Part shown: piece after piece, positions 25,195 through 34,580 of the stretch
How positions within the stretch are numbered: the first letter of the stretch is position 1
Layout of the letters: every line of letters begins with the position of its first letter
Origin: Blastocatellia bacterium
GTDB lineage: Bacteria > Acidobacteriota > Blastocatellia > Pyrinomonadales > Pyrinomonadaceae
Assembly: GCA_016789145.1 (NCBI GenBank)
Contig: JAEUQI010000004.1
Coordinates: forward strand, 1 to 64,000
Direction: 5' to 3'
Length of the DNA stretch: 64,000 nucleotides
Program-made: the position numbers and the translations under genes
Notes under the pieces: model-generated
Database searches by the model: none
What the model was told of the DNA's origin: nothing
What the model saw: only the letters and a program-made list of their open reading frames with translations

Positions 25195-25704
25195 CTACGC
25201 ATCGATCAGGACTTCGAAATGCCGTTCGAAGTAGGACGAGTCGATCGGCTCTCTGACGTCGATATCGACCCAAACGGGGCTCGGCTCGGCAAGTATCAAT
25301 TGGAGCAGAGCAGTTTCGCGAGGCATTCCAAAGTGTGAAATACGCGCCGTTGCGAGCGATCCGCCACGCATGATGCCGTCGGCAGGAGTTCGTGTCCAAC
25401 CGGCCTCGATCGTGAGGCATCTCACTCCGAGACGGAAGTTCATCGCTCGGCCGACGAGATTCGAATTGCCGTGGCGGAACGAATTGGGTTCGAGCGATTC
25501 GGCAGTGAGGTGCGGCCGAAGACGCATATGCTCCGCCACGATGCCTGTTGCGGTGTCGAACAGCCATGCAACGCCGGCATTGCGTATCTGGTCATTAGTG
25601 GCCCGGAGCATCAGATAATCGAGTGCAACGCGATTACCGCTGCGCGCCGCCGATGCCGTAGCAGAGCCGATCATTTCTGACCATACTTGGTCGAGTTCGG
25701 TCAT
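25195..25704 (-). CDS. Conserved-looking hypothetical protein
   Basis: 169 aa, soluble, no signal peptide or recognised motif. The protein begins MTELDQVWSEMIGSATASA and includes LDYLMLRATNDQIRNAGVAWLFDTATG and a C-terminal PIDSSYFERHFEVLIDA. It lies 74 bp upstream of the DUF164 gene on the same strand and is divergent from the long TPR protein. Amino-acid composition and codon use are like those of its neighbours, which supports it being real. I do not recognise the family. Confidence 0.6.
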   Translation of the reverse strand: MTELDQVWSEMIGSATASAARSGNRVALDYLMLRATNDQIRNAGVAWLFDTATGIVAEHMRLRPHLTAESLEPNSFRHGNSNLVGRAMNFRLGVRCLTIEAGWTRTPADGIMRGGSLATARISHFGMPRETALLQLILAEPSPVWVDIDVREPIDSSYFERHFEVLIDA

Positions 25705-25787
25705 AGACCGAGGATAGGTCGGAGCGTTCCAAATTACAATCGTGTGTTATATTTTTAGCGTTGCAACTATCTCGAACTACCAATTCT

Positions 25788-28385
25788 ATGCGGTTATATG
25801 CTCTCGTTCTTTTGTTCGCCATTTCGATAATTCCGGCGTTGACCCAGACCAAGAAGGGCGATACATCGACCAAGGCAAAGGCTGCGACCCCGAAGCCGGC
25901 CGCTAAGAAACCTGCTCCAAAGGCGACGCCAAAACGCCCGGCGGCTGCTGCAACACCATCGAAAGCGGCTGCCGAGAAAGCCGAATGGGAAAAAGCGACC
26001 GTGATCGAGGACGCTCGCGAGCGCATTGCCGCATTAACAAAATTTCTTGATTCCTACCCAAAGACCTCGCGTCGGATAGACGCTCAAGAGATCATTCTTA
26101 AATTGCGGTCGGATCTCGGTAACGAGAGGCTGACCGCCGGAGACCTGCCGGCGGCAGTCGAGCTTTTCAAGACCGCTGTGGCTGAGGCACCGACGGCGGT
26201 TTCGGACACCATTTTTAATGAGACGATCGCTAGGTTTGCTCCGAATCTTTACTTTCGCGGAGCAACGGTCGAAGCTGTCGAACTCCAGCGTTCGATCGAG
26301 AAGATCGCCGCCGGAAATGTTCAGCAGCTTCTCGCGGCAGCAAACTTCTATTTGAACATTGAGAATGGCTCGGAAGCTCTGCGTGTTGCTGATGAGTTGA
26401 CTAAGATCAAACCCGATTCCGCACAGGTTGCTCAAGTTCGGGCTCTCGGGCTCAGAATGCAATTCCAGCTTGATGATTCGAAAGCGGCATTTGCACGAGC
26501 GGTAGAGCTCGATCCAGAGCTCATCGCTGCAAAACGAGGCCTTGCCGAAGCGAATCGCTCCTCGGGAAACTATGACGAAGCGCTCACGCTTTATCGAGAG
26601 ATCCTCGCCAAAGAACCGGCGAACATCGCCGCCAAGACGGGAATTGTCTTGACAATGTTCGACCTAGGGAAACGCGCGGAGGCCGAGGCTGAGATGGAGG
26701 CCGTGCTAAAAGAGTCGCCGTCGAATGTAATTTTGCTTGCCGGTGCTGCCTACTGGTACGCGTCGAACGGTGTCTCTGAAAAGGCGGTCGAGCTTGGCAA
26801 GCGAGCCGTAGAAGCAGACCCAAGGTTTGTTTGGTCGCACATTGCCTATGCACGCGGCCTTGCGATACAGAACAGGTTGTCCGAGGCGGAGAAAGCACTG
26901 TTAGTCGCACGCAAATACGGCAATTTTCCTTCGCTCGACCTTGAATTGGCGTTAGTGCGTATGAATGCCGGCTACTATCGCGAAGCCGCCGAAACGTTGG
27001 ACCAGAGCTTCGCCGTCGAAGGTGATAAGGTATCGGCAGATCTGGGATTTCGCGTACGCAGATCAGCGCCTGACCTAGTCGAACTGACATCGTACGAAAG
27101 GCGCTCCAGCATTTTTGTGTTCAGATCCGCACTCGATACGGCAGCTACGGAGCAGCTCCGCGCTTTGCTCGAATATTCAGTAATGATCGAAGCCGAAAAG
27201 CCCGACATTGAGAGGGTTACATCGGTCGCAAAGCGGTTCATTGGTGAGCGCGATGAGATGCGGCCGTTTCGCGAACTTTACGTTGCATCGCATTTCGCGT
27301 CGAAAGGCGTTGCCTCCGACCAGATCCTTGCTCTGACTCGAGACGTCATCCCGAGCGTTGACGGAGCAGTCAATGCACGTCATGCTGTCTCCGCGATATT
27401 GGCCGACGAGATCTACAGTCCGCGGACAAACTCGATCGCCAACAACGAATATATCGAGTTGCCGAATGTGTCAAAGCAAGTGCTGACAGCGATACTTCGC
27501 GGAAAGATCGAAGAGATCAATGGAATTGCATTCGCGAACCAAGGCAAGGTAGATGACGCTGTGACGCGGTTTCGCCGATCGATCGGTGTACTGCCGGAGA
27601 ACAGTTCGTGGTGGCGTTCTGTAACATGGCGGCTTGGAACCACACTAGATTCTTCCGGCAAGTCCGTCGAAGCTCTTGAGCAGTATTACCGGAGCTATCG
27701 AGCCGGCAGTCCGGACCCGATAAAGTACGCGATCATTGAGGCGACATATCGAAAGGTCAATGGAAACACGGACGGACTTGCGGAAAAGATTGGCGAGAAT
27801 CCGCTGCGGACAGTTGCAGTCGCACCAACGCCTACGCCCGAAGCAAGTCCGGCAGTCGTTCCGTCAGTTACTCCTACAGTTTCGCCGGAACCTACTCCAA
27901 TTGAGACACCGGCTGCAACGCCGACACCAACGCCGGAGCCTTCGCCGACGTTAGATAGCACGCCGACCCCAACGGTGGAGCCATCGACCGTAGCAGAAAG
28001 CAAGGCAACTCCTACGCCAATGCCGCAAAGCACACCCCTATTCCCGCCGGTTGTGATCACAATTCCGAAGGCTACGAGCGGCGAGCCGTCGACGAGCGAA
28101 ACGGAGATCAAGCCTTGCAAACTTACCGTTAGTGAGGAGATCGTGACGCTCGACGCTCGAGGTAGCGAACTTGGCCTAATTGTCGGGACCGAAACCGACG
28201 TCGATGTTGGCTCGATCACGTCCACGGTTTCTAGCGAAGATATAAGCGCAAAGCGGGAACCAATAGCGGCGATCAAAACACGAGCTCTGTTCGTTTTGCG
28301 GTCGGTTAGCGGGACGTCGGGTGACTATAAAGTGAAATTCGAATTGCCATGCGGAAAAAGGGAGATCGAGGTACGAGTTCGTTAG
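25788..28385 (+). CDS. Long exported TPR protein with Pro/Thr-rich linker
   Basis: 865 aa from the ATG at 25788, chosen because it begins a signal peptide (MRLYALVLLFAISIIPALTQ); a TTG nine codons upstream is also in frame. A Lys/Ala/Pro-rich segment (AAKKPAPKATPKRPAAAATP) follows. From about residue 65 to 640 there are many helical repeats, including TPR-like ALTLYREILAKEPANIAAKTG and AVELGKRAVEADPRFVW. A low-complexity Pro-Thr-rich stretch (about 680-760, repeats of PTPTPEP type) links to a small C-terminal domain with a Cys pair (KPCKLTVSEE ... ELPCGKREIEVRVR). Probably an envelope protein; function unknown. Its stop overlaps the convergent O-antigen ligase gene by 4 bp. Confidence 0.75.
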   Translation: MRLYALVLLFAISIIPALTQTKKGDTSTKAKAATPKPAAKKPAPKATPKRPAAAATPSKAAAEKAEWEKATVIEDARERIAALTKFLDSYPKTSRRIDAQEIILKLRSDLGNERLTAGDLPAAVELFKTAVAEAPTAVSDTIFNETIARFAPNLYFRGATVEAVELQRSIEKIAAGNVQQLLAAANFYLNIENGSEALRVADELTKIKPDSAQVAQVRALGLRMQFQLDDSKAAFARAVELDPELIAAKRGLAEANRSSGNYDEALTLYREILAKEPANIAAKTGIVLTMFDLGKRAEAEAEMEAVLKESPSNVILLAGAAYWYASNGVSEKAVELGKRAVEADPRFVWSHIAYARGLAIQNRLSEAEKALLVARKYGNFPSLDLELALVRMNAGYYREAAETLDQSFAVEGDKVSADLGFRVRRSAPDLVELTSYERRSSIFVFRSALDTAATEQLRALLEYSVMIEAEKPDIERVTSVAKRFIGERDEMRPFRELYVASHFASKGVASDQILALTRDVIPSVDGAVNARHAVSAILADEIYSPRTNSIANNEYIELPNVSKQVLTAILRGKIEEINGIAFANQGKVDDAVTRFRRSIGVLPENSSWWRSVTWRLGTTLDSSGKSVEALEQYYRSYRAGSPDPIKYAIIEATYRKVNGNTDGLAEKIGENPLRTVAVAPTPTPEASPAVVPSVTPTVSPEPTPIETPAATPTPTPEPSPTLDSTPTPTVEPSTVAESKATPTPMPQSTPLFPPVVITIPKATSGEPSTSETEIKPCKLTVSEEIVTLDARGSELGLIVGTETDVDVGSITSTVSSEDISAKREPIAAIKTRALFVLRSVSGTSGDYKVKFELPCGKREIEVRVR

Positions 28386-29677
28386 CTCGCTGCCGATCTG
28401 ATCTTTGACGTCATTGTTGCGACGGTCACCAACAGCAAGAAGATGAATGCATTCGACGGAGTTCGCAGCGGAAAATCGACCATGCTGTGCAACATTATTG
28501 CTACACAACCACCAAACGATCCGATCGCACAAGTTCTCAGGAGATCGTCGGATGTTTCCTGAATGTTCTTGATCGCCTTCCTTACGAAAAATATTACGAA
28601 TGCTATTACCGCCGAGAATGCGACAACGCCGCCCTCTGCGAGGAACTGTAGATATTCATTATGAGCATTTTCAACTCGAAACACGCCATTCCAAGTGTCG
28701 TGCTTTGTAAATGCGACGCCGAATGCATCGAGGCCAGCGCCGAGGAACGGATTTGCGGCGAATATTCTCAGGGCCACGCTCCAAAAATGCAATCTGCCAT
28801 TCGTAACGTCGCCGCTCACTTGGTCCAGGCCTATGCCACGAAGTAGCGATTGATCGCCGCCCACGAATACGACCATCGCGACGACGGCTGCGGCAAATCC
28901 AAGTGCGGCGAACAACAGCATCTTGCGGCTAACGGATTCTTTGCCCGAAGCGTTGTGGCCGATAGTTCTTGAAAGAAATGCAACGACGCTAATGCCGACA
29001 ACAAAGCACGCAAGCCCACCGCGCGAGCTTGTCAACACGCACGCAAGTGCCATTAGAACGGCGGCGATCGCGATGAAAAGTTTCTTCTCGTTTCGAAGCG
29101 ACCTTGTAAGGAGAAACGCAACTGCCATCGCTCCGGTCATCTCCATAAACGCAGCGAAATGATGTTGATTTACAAATGGACCGAAGGGAATCGCTTGATC
29201 TGGTTCGCGAAGGCCATAGATCGCGTCAGGACTTGCAAGCCTTTGCAGCGTTCCAACAAATGCCATTAGCGAACCAAAAATGATAGAACCAATAGCCACA
29301 ACCGAAATTCGGCGTTTAGTGTCGATGAAGACCAGACATGCAGCAAAGAAAACAGCAAAGCAAACAAGGCGTATGAGAAAAAGCCGCGTATTGTAAGGGT
29401 CGAGCGAACGAGTACTTTCTATTGGAATAAGCTGAATGACACCGATCAGGACCAGCACCAAGACCGGTAATTGAAGCAGGTTCATCGAAACTGCAAACAC
29501 GCCTGAACGGATCGAACCAATCAGCCAGAGAACAGCAACGCAGCCGATGGCGAGCGAGATAACCGACCATGTGCCGGTATCGACAGCACCGTAAGCGATG
29601 GTCGATAGAATCGCGATCAAGACCAGAATTGTAAAGATCGCCGAACCTATTCTCGACAGCCTTTCGGTAACGTTCAT
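28382..29677 (-). CDS. O-antigen ligase family (Wzy_C) membrane protein
   Basis: 431 aa with about eleven membrane helices. The large periplasmic loop region contains GRLHFWSVALRIFAANPFLGAGLDAFGV and VENAHNEYLQFLAEGGVVAF, the typical Wzy_C pattern (R-x(n)-GxGxxxF, H-N-x-x-L-x-x-x-x-E-G-G). Members are either WaaL ligases, which transfer lipid-linked polymer to lipid A-core, or Wzy polymerases; sequence alone cannot separate them. It is the last gene of the polysaccharide locus, overlapping the TPR gene by 4 bp (ATGA), so translation is likely coupled. Confidence 0.88.
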   Translation of the reverse strand: MNVTERLSRIGSAIFTILVLIAILSTIAYGAVDTGTWSVISLAIGCVAVLWLIGSIRSGVFAVSMNLLQLPVLVLVLIGVIQLIPIESTRSLDPYNTRLFLIRLVCFAVFFAACLVFIDTKRRISVVAIGSIIFGSLMAFVGTLQRLASPDAIYGLREPDQAIPFGPFVNQHHFAAFMEMTGAMAVAFLLTRSLRNEKKLFIAIAAVLMALACVLTSSRGGLACFVVGISVVAFLSRTIGHNASGKESVSRKMLLFAALGFAAAVVAMVVFVGGDQSLLRGIGLDQVSGDVTNGRLHFWSVALRIFAANPFLGAGLDAFGVAFTKHDTWNGVFRVENAHNEYLQFLAEGGVVAFSAVIAFVIFFVRKAIKNIQETSDDLLRTCAIGSFGGCVAIMLHSMVDFPLRTPSNAFIFLLLVTVATMTSKIRSAAS

Positions 29678-30933
29678 CTCGTTAGTGAAATATCATCAAG
29701 CCAAACCTTTCCATTGATCGGGCAAATTGTCGATCTACAATCGGCTCTTGCCAGCGAGACCGTAATGCCGTCGGTGGTTGCCGGCACCACGAATCGTGCC
29801 GAGACGGTCGACCAATCGGCCATTGCGTCGAATGGCTGTGTTGAAGCGATCTCGGCTCCCGTGGTGGTGTCGGTGATCACAAATTTCAGTGTCGAGGATG
29901 CCTTTAGTTCGGTTCGATAACTTGCCGCAAACGTGTAGCTGCTTCCAGGTTCGACGGCAATAACTTGGCTCACCTGACGAAATGCGGCAGCCTCCATCGT
30001 GTTGAATTGAAGCAAGAGTGAATTAGAGCCACCTTTCTTTATCGAGTTGCTGATAGCTATTTGCGGTTCGGCACCGTCGGCGATTTGCCATTCGAATGCA
30101 TCGGCTCCGCGAACTTTGACACCGTTCTCGAATCCGCCGTCGTGTATCGCTCCGACTGAGCCGGATATCCGGCCACCGTCAACATACAGTATTCGTGCAA
30201 AACGAAACTGTTTGGCGTTCATCGCGATCGACGCCATCGCGAGGGCTTGCTCTGTAAGACTGTGATGCCGCTCTTCCGGATCGATGTCGAGCCACAGTTT
30301 CTCTGCCTCGGCGTATTTTTGATTGCGAACGAGATTCTGACAGATCGCGGCAAGTATCGCCGGAGTTTCTCCAAGCGCTTTGCGAACCTCGTTCAGACGG
30401 GAATCGTACTGTAGCATCATCAGATCGACGGCCGGCACGCGATATTGTTTATCACTTTCGGCCGCTCGACGAATGTGCTCCATCGCCCTTTCGTCGCCAT
30501 TGCGGAACAGGACGTTTCCGTACGCCCACTGGACGGAAGCATAGTTCGGAGCTAGGTCTAGGGCTCGCTTCGCCGCCGTCACTTCGCCCTCGGTGTCGCC
30601 ACTGCGGCCGCGCGCTTTTGATACGGCGAGCCAAGCGAGATAGTTGTTCGGAGTATTTGCAGCGGCGGCCTCGAACTCGGCGAGCGAACGTCCGGCGTCG
30701 GCCGATTCAAATGTTTTGTCGTAAATGGCGCCGGCGGCGTACCGAGTCTGAGGGTCATCGGGTGCCAGGCTCGCCGCAAGATCAACGAGGTCTTTCGAAT
30801 CTGCTCGTGTAGAGACCGCGTTAGCGAGGTTCCATTTTGCCGCGAATAGACTTAGAAATGAGACCACGACGATACCAAGCACCAATAGGAGCTTAGTAGG
30901 CAAACCTTCAACGGTGATAGAAAATTGGCTCAC
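29674..30933 (-). CDS. Membrane-anchored TPR protein with C-terminal carbohydrate-binding-like domain
   Basis: 419 aa, GTG start at 30933. One N-terminal helix (LLLVLGIVVVSFLSLFAAKW) anchors the protein; residues about 45-250 are TPR-like helices (DPQTRYAAGAIYDKTFE, AAKRALDLAPNYASVQWAYG). The C-terminal 150 residues look like a beta-sandwich (DGGFENGVKVRGADAFEWQI ... GSNSLLLQFNTME ... KVWLDDISLTR), resembling CBM/CARDB-like sandwich domains that often bind glycans. Its place between the ligase and the initiating transferase suggests a scaffold or chain-length role in polymer handling (inference). Confidence 0.75.
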   Translation of the reverse strand: MSQFSITVEGLPTKLLLVLGIVVVSFLSLFAAKWNLANAVSTRADSKDLVDLAASLAPDDPQTRYAAGAIYDKTFESADAGRSLAEFEAAAANTPNNYLAWLAVSKARGRSGDTEGEVTAAKRALDLAPNYASVQWAYGNVLFRNGDERAMEHIRRAAESDKQYRVPAVDLMMLQYDSRLNEVRKALGETPAILAAICQNLVRNQKYAEAEKLWLDIDPEERHHSLTEQALAMASIAMNAKQFRFARILYVDGGRISGSVGAIHDGGFENGVKVRGADAFEWQIADGAEPQIAISNSIKKGGSNSLLLQFNTMEAAAFRQVSQVIAVEPGSSYTFAASYRTELKASSTLKFVITDTTTGAEIASTQPFDAMADWSTVSARFVVPATTDGITVSLARADCRSTICPINGKVWLDDISLTR

Positions 30934-30945
30934 GCGAATGGTCGA

Positions 30946-32751
30946 TCAATCGAATGGTATCGATTCTATTTTGATCAGAGCCCGCTTCAATTCAAAGTTG
31001 TGATCACGACTGATATCTCGTAATCGACGCAGTTTCTCAGGCGACAGATCGCGAATGGCTATCAATACCTCGTCGATCTCCTTTTCATCACATATATTTG
31101 GTAAGTCTCCGTTGCCATCATACACCGTGAGGCCATGAATTATCTTGTCGATCTTCAGAGGGTCGTCGTCGATAAATCCGACCGGAAGATAGTTCCACGA
31201 CGGGTTATTTCTTAGTTCTCTCAGCACCATTTCGCCACCATCTCCGGCTCCGTAGATCAGCGCTCGACGACCCTCTGTATGCATCGGTAACGGGATGGCT
31301 TGACGGATGAGTTTGAACGCCATTCGGCTACCGATCAGTGCAAAAAGGAGGAGCAGTGCATCTACAACAAAGACCGTTCTCGAAAATGATTCGAATCGAT
31401 ACAGCAGTAGCAACGCCAGGACTGAAAGTACGGAACCGAGACCGACGCCCTTTGAAAACGTGATGAAATCGCTGACGCTCGTGTATCGCCATAGGCCGCG
31501 ATAAACGCCTGCGACCAGGAACGCGCCGATCTTGAGCACTATCAGAATCGGCAAGCTCTTAATGAAGAGATCCCAATTCTCTGAGTTCTCAAACTGGCCG
31601 AGCACCAGAACGAACGCGAAATAATATGCGAGCGACACCAGTATCGTGTCGAGCAGAACCTCGAATATTCGACGTTTGTAGCTGAAATTTATAAGGAAGC
31701 CGACGGTCGAATTCTGATCGGAGATTGCCGACGCATCGGCGGTATCGTAGACCTTTACCTTCGACAGATAGACGCCAATGATCGTAAGGACGATGGTAAA
31801 TACCGCGATCAAGGCGAGGCTTTGCGTTACCTCAAGCCGGCTGATCGCGATCGACAGCGCACCGGACACGATCGCAAATCCGTATAGCATCAGCACGGCG
31901 TTTCGCTCAGATAGCCCGAGAGCCACGAGCCTGTGTGATGTGTGATCACGGCCGCCTTGGGAAGCCTTGCGGCCCCACAGCTTGCGCAATATGGTGACGA
32001 ATGTCGTATCGAATATCGGTACGAACAGGATCAATACAGGAACCGCAAGGATCGCGAACACTCCGCGTGAACGCCCGCCGGTATCACTCAAAAGAACCGA
32101 GCCTGAAAGCAAAAAGCCAACAAACATCGATCCGCAGTCGCCCATAAAGATCGACGCTGGATTGAAATTGAATACGAGAAAACCGAGCAATGCTCCGATA
32201 AAGACCGAGATGAAGATCAGCTCGTTCACCTGGCCATTTACGGCAAAACTTATGGCGAGAGCGATCGCTGCGATCGCCGAAATTCCGACGGCGAGGCCGT
32301 CCATGTTGTCGAGCAGGTTTATCGCGTTTGTAATGCCGATCACCCAAAATATCGTGATCCAAATGTCGATCAGCTCGTTGCCGGTGATCGGCATCTTGAG
32401 GCCGAATGAGACGAGAATAACGGCGCCGATCAATTGCCCGATCAGCTTTTGATAGGGCCTAATATTTAGGATGTCGTCAACGAGGCCGACGAGGAAAAGC
32501 ACGGAGCTGCCGGCAAGTAGCACAAGTGCCGGTTTGCTCATAGGGACAAACAGGAACGCCGCTGAAATAGTTGCAACAAAGATCGCAACGCCGCCAAGCA
32601 TCGCCGTCGGTCGTGCATGCCAACGGTCAGCTTTTGGTTTGGCAATAAAGCCGCGATCGGTCGCAAATCGGCGAACTGCGATGGTCACAATTACGCCCAG
32701 CAACAAGCCGATCCCGCCGATAATGAATGGATTCGTGGTGATCTCCAGCAT
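30946..32751 (-). CDS. WecA-like sugar-phosphate transferase fused to a PglF/CapD-type nucleotide-binding region
   Basis: 601 aa from the ATG at 32751. Residues 1-340 are a WecA/MraY-type polyprenyl-phosphate glycosyl-1-phosphate transferase with some eleven helices: WHARPTAMLGG, LVGLVDD (near 90), NAINLLDNMDGLAVG (near 145-155), FMGDCGSMFVG and GGRDHTSHRLVALG. Residues 360-601 have four more helices and then a Rossmann segment (RRALIYGAGDGGEMVLREL ... PVGFIDDDPLKIDKIIHGL), as found at the N-terminus of PglF/WbpM/CapD dehydratases, but without the catalytic SDR domain. It should start the glycan by loading a sugar phosphate on undecaprenyl phosphate; the role of the appended part is unknown. 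Confidence 0.88.
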   Translation of the reverse strand: MLEITTNPFIIGGIGLLLGVIVTIAVRRFATDRGFIAKPKADRWHARPTAMLGGVAIFVATISAAFLFVPMSKPALVLLAGSSVLFLVGLVDDILNIRPYQKLIGQLIGAVILVSFGLKMPITGNELIDIWITIFWVIGITNAINLLDNMDGLAVGISAIAAIALAISFAVNGQVNELIFISVFIGALLGFLVFNFNPASIFMGDCGSMFVGFLLSGSVLLSDTGGRSRGVFAILAVPVLILFVPIFDTTFVTILRKLWGRKASQGGRDHTSHRLVALGLSERNAVLMLYGFAIVSGALSIAISRLEVTQSLALIAVFTIVLTIIGVYLSKVKVYDTADASAISDQNSTVGFLINFSYKRRIFEVLLDTILVSLAYYFAFVLVLGQFENSENWDLFIKSLPILIVLKIGAFLVAGVYRGLWRYTSVSDFITFSKGVGLGSVLSVLALLLLYRFESFSRTVFVVDALLLLFALIGSRMAFKLIRQAIPLPMHTEGRRALIYGAGDGGEMVLRELRNNPSWNYLPVGFIDDDPLKIDKIIHGLTVYDGNGDLPNICDEKEIDEVLIAIRDLSPEKLRRLRDISRDHNFELKRALIKIESIPFD

Positions 32752-32763
32752 CAAACAAGGTCA

Positions 32764-33990
32764 CTAAGGCCTGGTGGTCAATTCGCGGTACATACCGTCA
32801 ATGTCACTGACCAACCGGTCTATTGAATATCTTTCTCGCACGAAAGCGAGAGCTTCATTTTTGACCCTTTCCTGTATTCTTTTATTTTTTGCGAGATAAA
32901 GCAAGCCTATTGCAAAGTCTTCGGGTTTGCGGCTATCGATGGCAACGCCTCGCTCGCAGACCTCGTAGCCACTATTGCTCTCTAAAGACGCACCAAGTAG
33001 ATCGCGGACGCCACCAACGCGCGTCGCAACGGAGGGAACGCCGGCAGCCATTGCCTCGATAAGCGAGAGAGGCGTGCCTTCGTTCTTTGAAGTCAATCCG
33101 AACGCATCAAGTCCCGATAGAAGGTTCGCCACATCGCTGCGGCTGCCAAGAAATACAACGTAATTCGAAATTTCTAGCGTGTCGGCAAGAGATTCAAGTT
33201 CCGTTCGCAATGAACCGTCGCCAATAATGATGAATCGAAAGTTCATTTCGGGCTCGGCCTCAACGCATATCTTTGCTGCCGACAAAAGCAGCGGAATGTC
33301 TTTGATCTCAGTCAGCCTACCGGAGAAGCCGACCACAAACTGATCGTCAGTTGCGTTGAATTCTGCTCGGGCCGATCGACGCTTCTCCACGGAGGCCGCA
33401 AATGGCTCAAGCTCCATTCCGAGCGGCACGACCGCAAATTTCTCCCGTCTGCCGACACCGAATCGACCGTTGATCTCGTCAAGTTGCTGCTCAGAAATGA
33501 CGACAATTCGATCCGTAGCAACGGCCGCCAAAACACGCTCGATCGTCAGGAAGATTCGTGTCTTCAGGTTTCCGTAATAGCTATGAAATACATGGCCGTG
33601 GAAAGTGTGGACAACCTTTAGTTTACGAGGTTTGCCGATAACCGTTCCAAGCGTCAGCCATTTGTAGGCGAATGCCGCGATCCGTCCGACGGTGCCTGCT
33701 TTTGCGGTGTGTGTATGAACAATGTTGGGCTGTTCGCGTCGGAACGCGCGAAATACCTTGAATATCGAGACCGCGTCTTTGGCCGAAAGCTCGCGACTCA
33801 TTTCGCGTAGATACATTGGCTCGACACCGTTCTCCGCGGCGAAATATGCCATGTCCTCTTCGCCATCGGGAACAGTTCCTGCGATCAAAGTCGTATCGTA
33901 GCCGAGCGGCGTTAGTCGATCTGTCAGCCACACGACGTGGCGCGCCGGTCCACCGACATTTAGCCTAGCAATAATACGAAGGATCTTCAT
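32764..33990 (-). CDS. Glycosyltransferase, GT4 family
   Basis: 408 aa. N-terminal Rossmann domain begins MKILRIIARLNVGGPARHVVWL; DIVHTHTAKAG-type segment (NIVHTHTAKAGTVGR) and VHTFHGHVFHSYYG are typical of GT4 glycosyltransferases. The C-terminal nucleotide-sugar site has FVVGFSGRLTEIKDIPLLL and the EX7E motif in GLTSKNEGTPLSLIEAMAAGVPSVAT. Transfers a sugar from a nucleotide donor to the lipid-linked oligosaccharide at the cytoplasmic side; donor and linkage not predictable. It precedes the WecA fusion by 12 bp; 110 bp separate it from the RmlC-like gene upstream. Confidence 0.92.
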   Translation of the reverse strand: MKILRIIARLNVGGPARHVVWLTDRLTPLGYDTTLIAGTVPDGEEDMAYFAAENGVEPMYLREMSRELSAKDAVSIFKVFRAFRREQPNIVHTHTAKAGTVGRIAAFAYKWLTLGTVIGKPRKLKVVHTFHGHVFHSYYGNLKTRIFLTIERVLAAVATDRIVVISEQQLDEINGRFGVGRREKFAVVPLGMELEPFAASVEKRRSARAEFNATDDQFVVGFSGRLTEIKDIPLLLSAAKICVEAEPEMNFRFIIIGDGSLRTELESLADTLEISNYVVFLGSRSDVANLLSGLDAFGLTSKNEGTPLSLIEAMAAGVPSVATRVGGVRDLLGASLESNSGYEVCERGVAIDSRKPEDFAIGLLYLAKNKRIQERVKNEALAFVRERYSIDRLVSDIDGMYRELTTRP

Positions 33991-34100
33991 GATGGAGAGA
34001 GACGGCAGCCGAACCGTCTAGTGGCGGTCTCGCGATTTACGTGAGATGGCCGCATGACATACGATCGTGCGGGGAACTCGTCGTCGGCTGCCGAACTTGG

Positions 34101-34580
34101 TCAGTCATCCATCCGAAACGGCGTGTTTTCGTCGTCTTCGTGACGGATCTCGTCGATGGGCTCTTTCTTACCGTGGCCCATATACAATTGATTCGGACAG
34201 TTTATCACCATTCCGTCGGTTTCGCCCACGTTTTTGTAACCGTGTACGACGCCTTTTGGAACGATCACGGCCTGTGCGTTGTCTTGCCCGACAAACAGCG
34301 TCATTCTGTGGTTGAATGTCGGCGAATCAGCACGGTTGTCCCACATCCGCATCTTGAAAGTCGACGGCCCGATGAAGCAGAACAGATCAGCCTGATCGAC
34401 ATGTTCATGCGGCCCGCGAGCAACGCCGGGATTTGTGAACGAAATGTACGACATCGTCGGATAGAACTCCGCGTCGATTTCGTCATGGCGAAACAACTCC
34501 GCAAGCCAGCCTCTGTCATCGTGATACTTTTTCAGTGGATAGACGACCACGTCTTTGATATCAGCGTCGATGAAGTTCAT
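34101..34580 (-). CDS. dTDP-4-dehydrorhamnose 3,5-epimerase-like cupin (RmlC/FdtA-like)
   Basis: 159 aa cupin. It has the family start VVVYPLKKYHDDRGWLAELFR, corresponding to the D-x-RG-x-x-x-E motif, then PGVARGPHEHVDQADLFCFIG with the catalytic-site His region and IVPKGVVHGYKNVG. It is shorter than classic RmlC (about 180). The neighbouring rmlA-like gene overlaps it by 4 bp (ATGA). No rmlB or rmlD is present in the window, so it may make a different epimerised or ketoisomerised sugar, or the other genes may lie elsewhere. Confidence 0.8.
   Translation of the reverse strand: MNFIDADIKDVVVYPLKKYHDDRGWLAELFRHDEIDAEFYPTMSYISFTNPGVARGPHEHVDQADLFCFIGPSTFKMRMWDNRADSPTFNHRMTLFVGQDNAQAVIVPKGVVHGYKNVGETDGMVINCPNQLYMGHGKKEPIDEIRHEDDENTPFRMDD

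Noticed and set aside
27695-28276. 193-codon minus-strand frame rich in Val-Gly repeats
   Set aside because: It is the antisense reading of the Pro/Thr-rich linker in the long TPR protein.
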